Part shown: positions 5,795 to 6,513 of the stretch, one piece after another
How the letters are laid out: each line of letters starts with the position of its first letter
Position numbering within the stretch: position 1 is the first letter of the stretch
Assembly: GCA_023419995.1 (NCBI GenBank)
Contig: JAEZXF010000420.1
Location: 1-6,513 of the forward strand
Length of the DNA: 6,513 nt
Direction of reading: 5' to 3'
Source: Pseudomonadota bacterium
Lineage (GTDB): Bacteria > Pseudomonadota > Alphaproteobacteria > Rhizobiales > Rhizobiaceae
Made by a program: the position numbers and the translations under genes
Notes under the pieces: generated by a model
Told to the model about the DNA's origin: nothing
Databases searched by the model: none
The model's input: only the letters and a program-made list of their open reading frames with translations

Positions 5795-6249
5795 GCGAGA
5801 ACGACAGCCTCTCCGCCGGCCTTTCCGGCGTGCTGACCGCCTTCGGCCACCGGCTGATGGCGCGGGTCTACTACGCCGACACCGACTTTTCCGGCGTCGT
5901 CTATCACGCGCGCTATCTCGAGTTCCTCGAGCGCGGCCGCTCCGACTTCCTGCGGCTGGCGGGCGTGCACCACACCGAGCTGGCCGACGGCCTGCACGGC
6001 GAGAAGCTGGTCTGGGTGGTCCGCGGCATGGAGTTCGACTTCCGGGCGCCGGCGCGCATCGACGACGTGCTGACCATCGACACCCGCACGACCGGCGTCT
6101 CGGGCGCGCGCATCTTCATGGCGCAGGAGATCCGGCGCGGCGACGACCTGCTGATCGAGGCGAAGGTCGAGGCGGCGATCATTTCCGAGGCCGGCAAGCC
6201 GCGCCGCTTCCCCAAGGAATGGGCCGCAGCCTTCCTGCCGAAGGGGTGA
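5791..6249 (+). CDS. ybgC: YbgC-type acyl-CoA thioesterase (hotdog fold)
   Basis: A cytoplasmic 4-hydroxybenzoyl-CoA thioesterase-like (4HBT) enzyme that hydrolyses acyl-CoA thioesters; its gene is classically the first of the tol-pal cluster, and the E. coli protein is linked to phospholipid synthesis. The product is 152 residues, slightly longer than E. coli YbgC because of about 20 extra N-terminal residues. The active-site segment is [21 protein letters not shown] (27-47, here cited as its ends YYADTDFSG and [10 protein letters not shown]); Asp32 aligns with the catalytic Asp17 of Pseudomonas 4HBT, and His39 follows in the conserved GVVYH. The start overlaps the ruvB stop by 4 bases, so it should be translated with ruvB. 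In rhizobia ybgC is usually followed by tolQ; here a repeat element and an AT-rich region follow, so tolQ probably lies just past the window. Confidence 0.95.
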   Translation: MSENDSLSAGLSGVLTAFGHRLMARVYYADTDFSGVVYHARYLEFLERGRSDFLRLAGVHHTELADGLHGEKLVWVVRGMEFDFRAPARIDDVLTIDTRTTGVSGARIFMAQEIRRGDDLLIEAKVEAAIISEAGKPRRFPKEWAAAFLPKG

Positions 6250-6251
6250 AA

Positions 6252-6400
6252 CCGGCAACGTTCGCAGCCTCTCATCCGACTTTCGGATCACCTTCTCCCG
6301 CAAGCGCGGAGAAGGGAAGAAGCGGCGAGGTCGCGGCCATCCCCTCCTCTCCCCGTTCACGGGGGAAGGATGCCGGCGGGCAGGCGAGGGGCAGCGCCGG
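6252..6400 (+). repeat. RIME-like palindromic intergenic repeat, copy B
   Basis: This is the same repeat family and orientation as 2423-2569, about 149 bases, beginning two bases after the ybgC stop. The shared blocks are CCRGCAACGTTCG at the left end, GCGGCCATC and the CTCCTCTCCCCGTTCACGG core in the middle, and GGATGCCGGC plus GAGGGGC near the right end. Copy B is more decayed: the first hairpin is imperfect (CCTTCTCC 6291-6298 with GGAGAAGG 6308-6315), the second palindrome has mismatches around TTCA, and its left flank has its own small hairpin, ATCCGA (6274-6279) with TCGGAT (6283-6288). It lies between ybgC and the expected tolQ. Confidence 0.8.
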
Positions 6401-6513
6401 CGCGGGCGATTAAACGCATCCTTAACCTTAACCGTTCATCAAGACGATGGTGAGGATTGCGCGCATCCGCGCGCCTTCCTTTCACCAAATTTCGCCCGGA
6501 AAAGGCCGAGAAC
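6401..6513 (+). promoter_or_regulatory. AT-rich upstream region with TTAACC repeats, probably leader of the next gene
   Basis: After the repeat the base composition changes. TTAAACGCATCCTTAACC (6410-6427) runs into a second TTAACC (6428-6433), giving tandem CCTTAA units. TAAA-N7-TTAA (6411-6425) is a one-mismatch CtrA-type pattern. Further on, GCGCGC (6459-6464 and 6469-6474) can form a short hairpin around ATCC. The final bases, AAAGGCCGAGAAC, end with a purine-rich stretch that could be a ribosome-binding site for a gene starting beyond the edge. From gene order that gene should be tolQ. No promoter hexamers are clear enough to call. Confidence 0.4.

Noticed and set aside
6447..6513. Possible gene start at ATG 6447, open to the right edge
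   Set aside because: About 22 basic residues with no family resemblance and no clear ribosome-binding site; more likely the leader of the next gene.

Overview
The window is GC-rich chromosomal DNA from an alphaproteobacterium, most likely of the order Hyphomicrobiales (Rhizobiales). Four things point there: an RcdA/DUF1465 protein, which is known from alphaproteobacteria; the order ruvC-ruvA-ruvB-ybgC, which in this group normally leads into tolQ; a small-RNA gene downstream of suhB that resembles the alphaproteobacterial suhB/MmgR family; and two copies of a palindromic intergenic repeat resembling rhizobial RIME elements. No phage, transposase, CRISPR or plasmid gene is visible. All protein genes lie on the plus strand and each is intact, except the first, which is cut by the left edge.

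Layout: (1) 2-868, the 3' part of a Sel1-repeat protein. (2) 956-1522, efp (elongation factor P). (3) 1612-2403, suhB (inositol monophosphatase family). (4) 2404-2952, a 549-base intergenic region holding RIME-like repeat copy A, a perfect TTAA-N7-TTAA box, a small-RNA gene ending in a strong Rho-independent terminator, and a second perfect TTAA-N7-TTAA box. (5) 2953-3486, rcdA, whose product family is an adaptor for regulated proteolysis of the cell-cycle regulator CtrA. (6) 3487-3568, a short leader with a one-mismatch alphaproteobacterial LexA box and a nested inverted repeat. (7) 3569-6249, ruvC-ruvA-ruvB-ybgC, a tightly packed cluster in which ruvB and ybgC overlap by 4 bases. (8) 6250-6513, RIME-like copy B followed by an AT-rich stretch with TTAACC repeats, probably the promoter/leader of the next gene (tolQ expected just past the edge).

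How the parts work together: efp and suhB are housekeeping functions in translation and phosphoester hydrolysis. RuvABC is the Holliday-junction branch-migration and resolution machine, and the candidate SOS box fits damage-induced expression. RcdA acts in the cell-cycle proteolysis circuit. TTAA-N7-TTAA is the CtrA recognition pattern. One copy precedes rcdA, which would form a negative feedback loop (CtrA drives the adaptor that helps destroy CtrA). The other precedes the small RNA, suggesting that this RNA may be cell-cycle controlled.

The protein genes themselves are conventional; I see no undescribed multi-gene system. The features worth a second look are regulatory and sit in the intergenic DNA.
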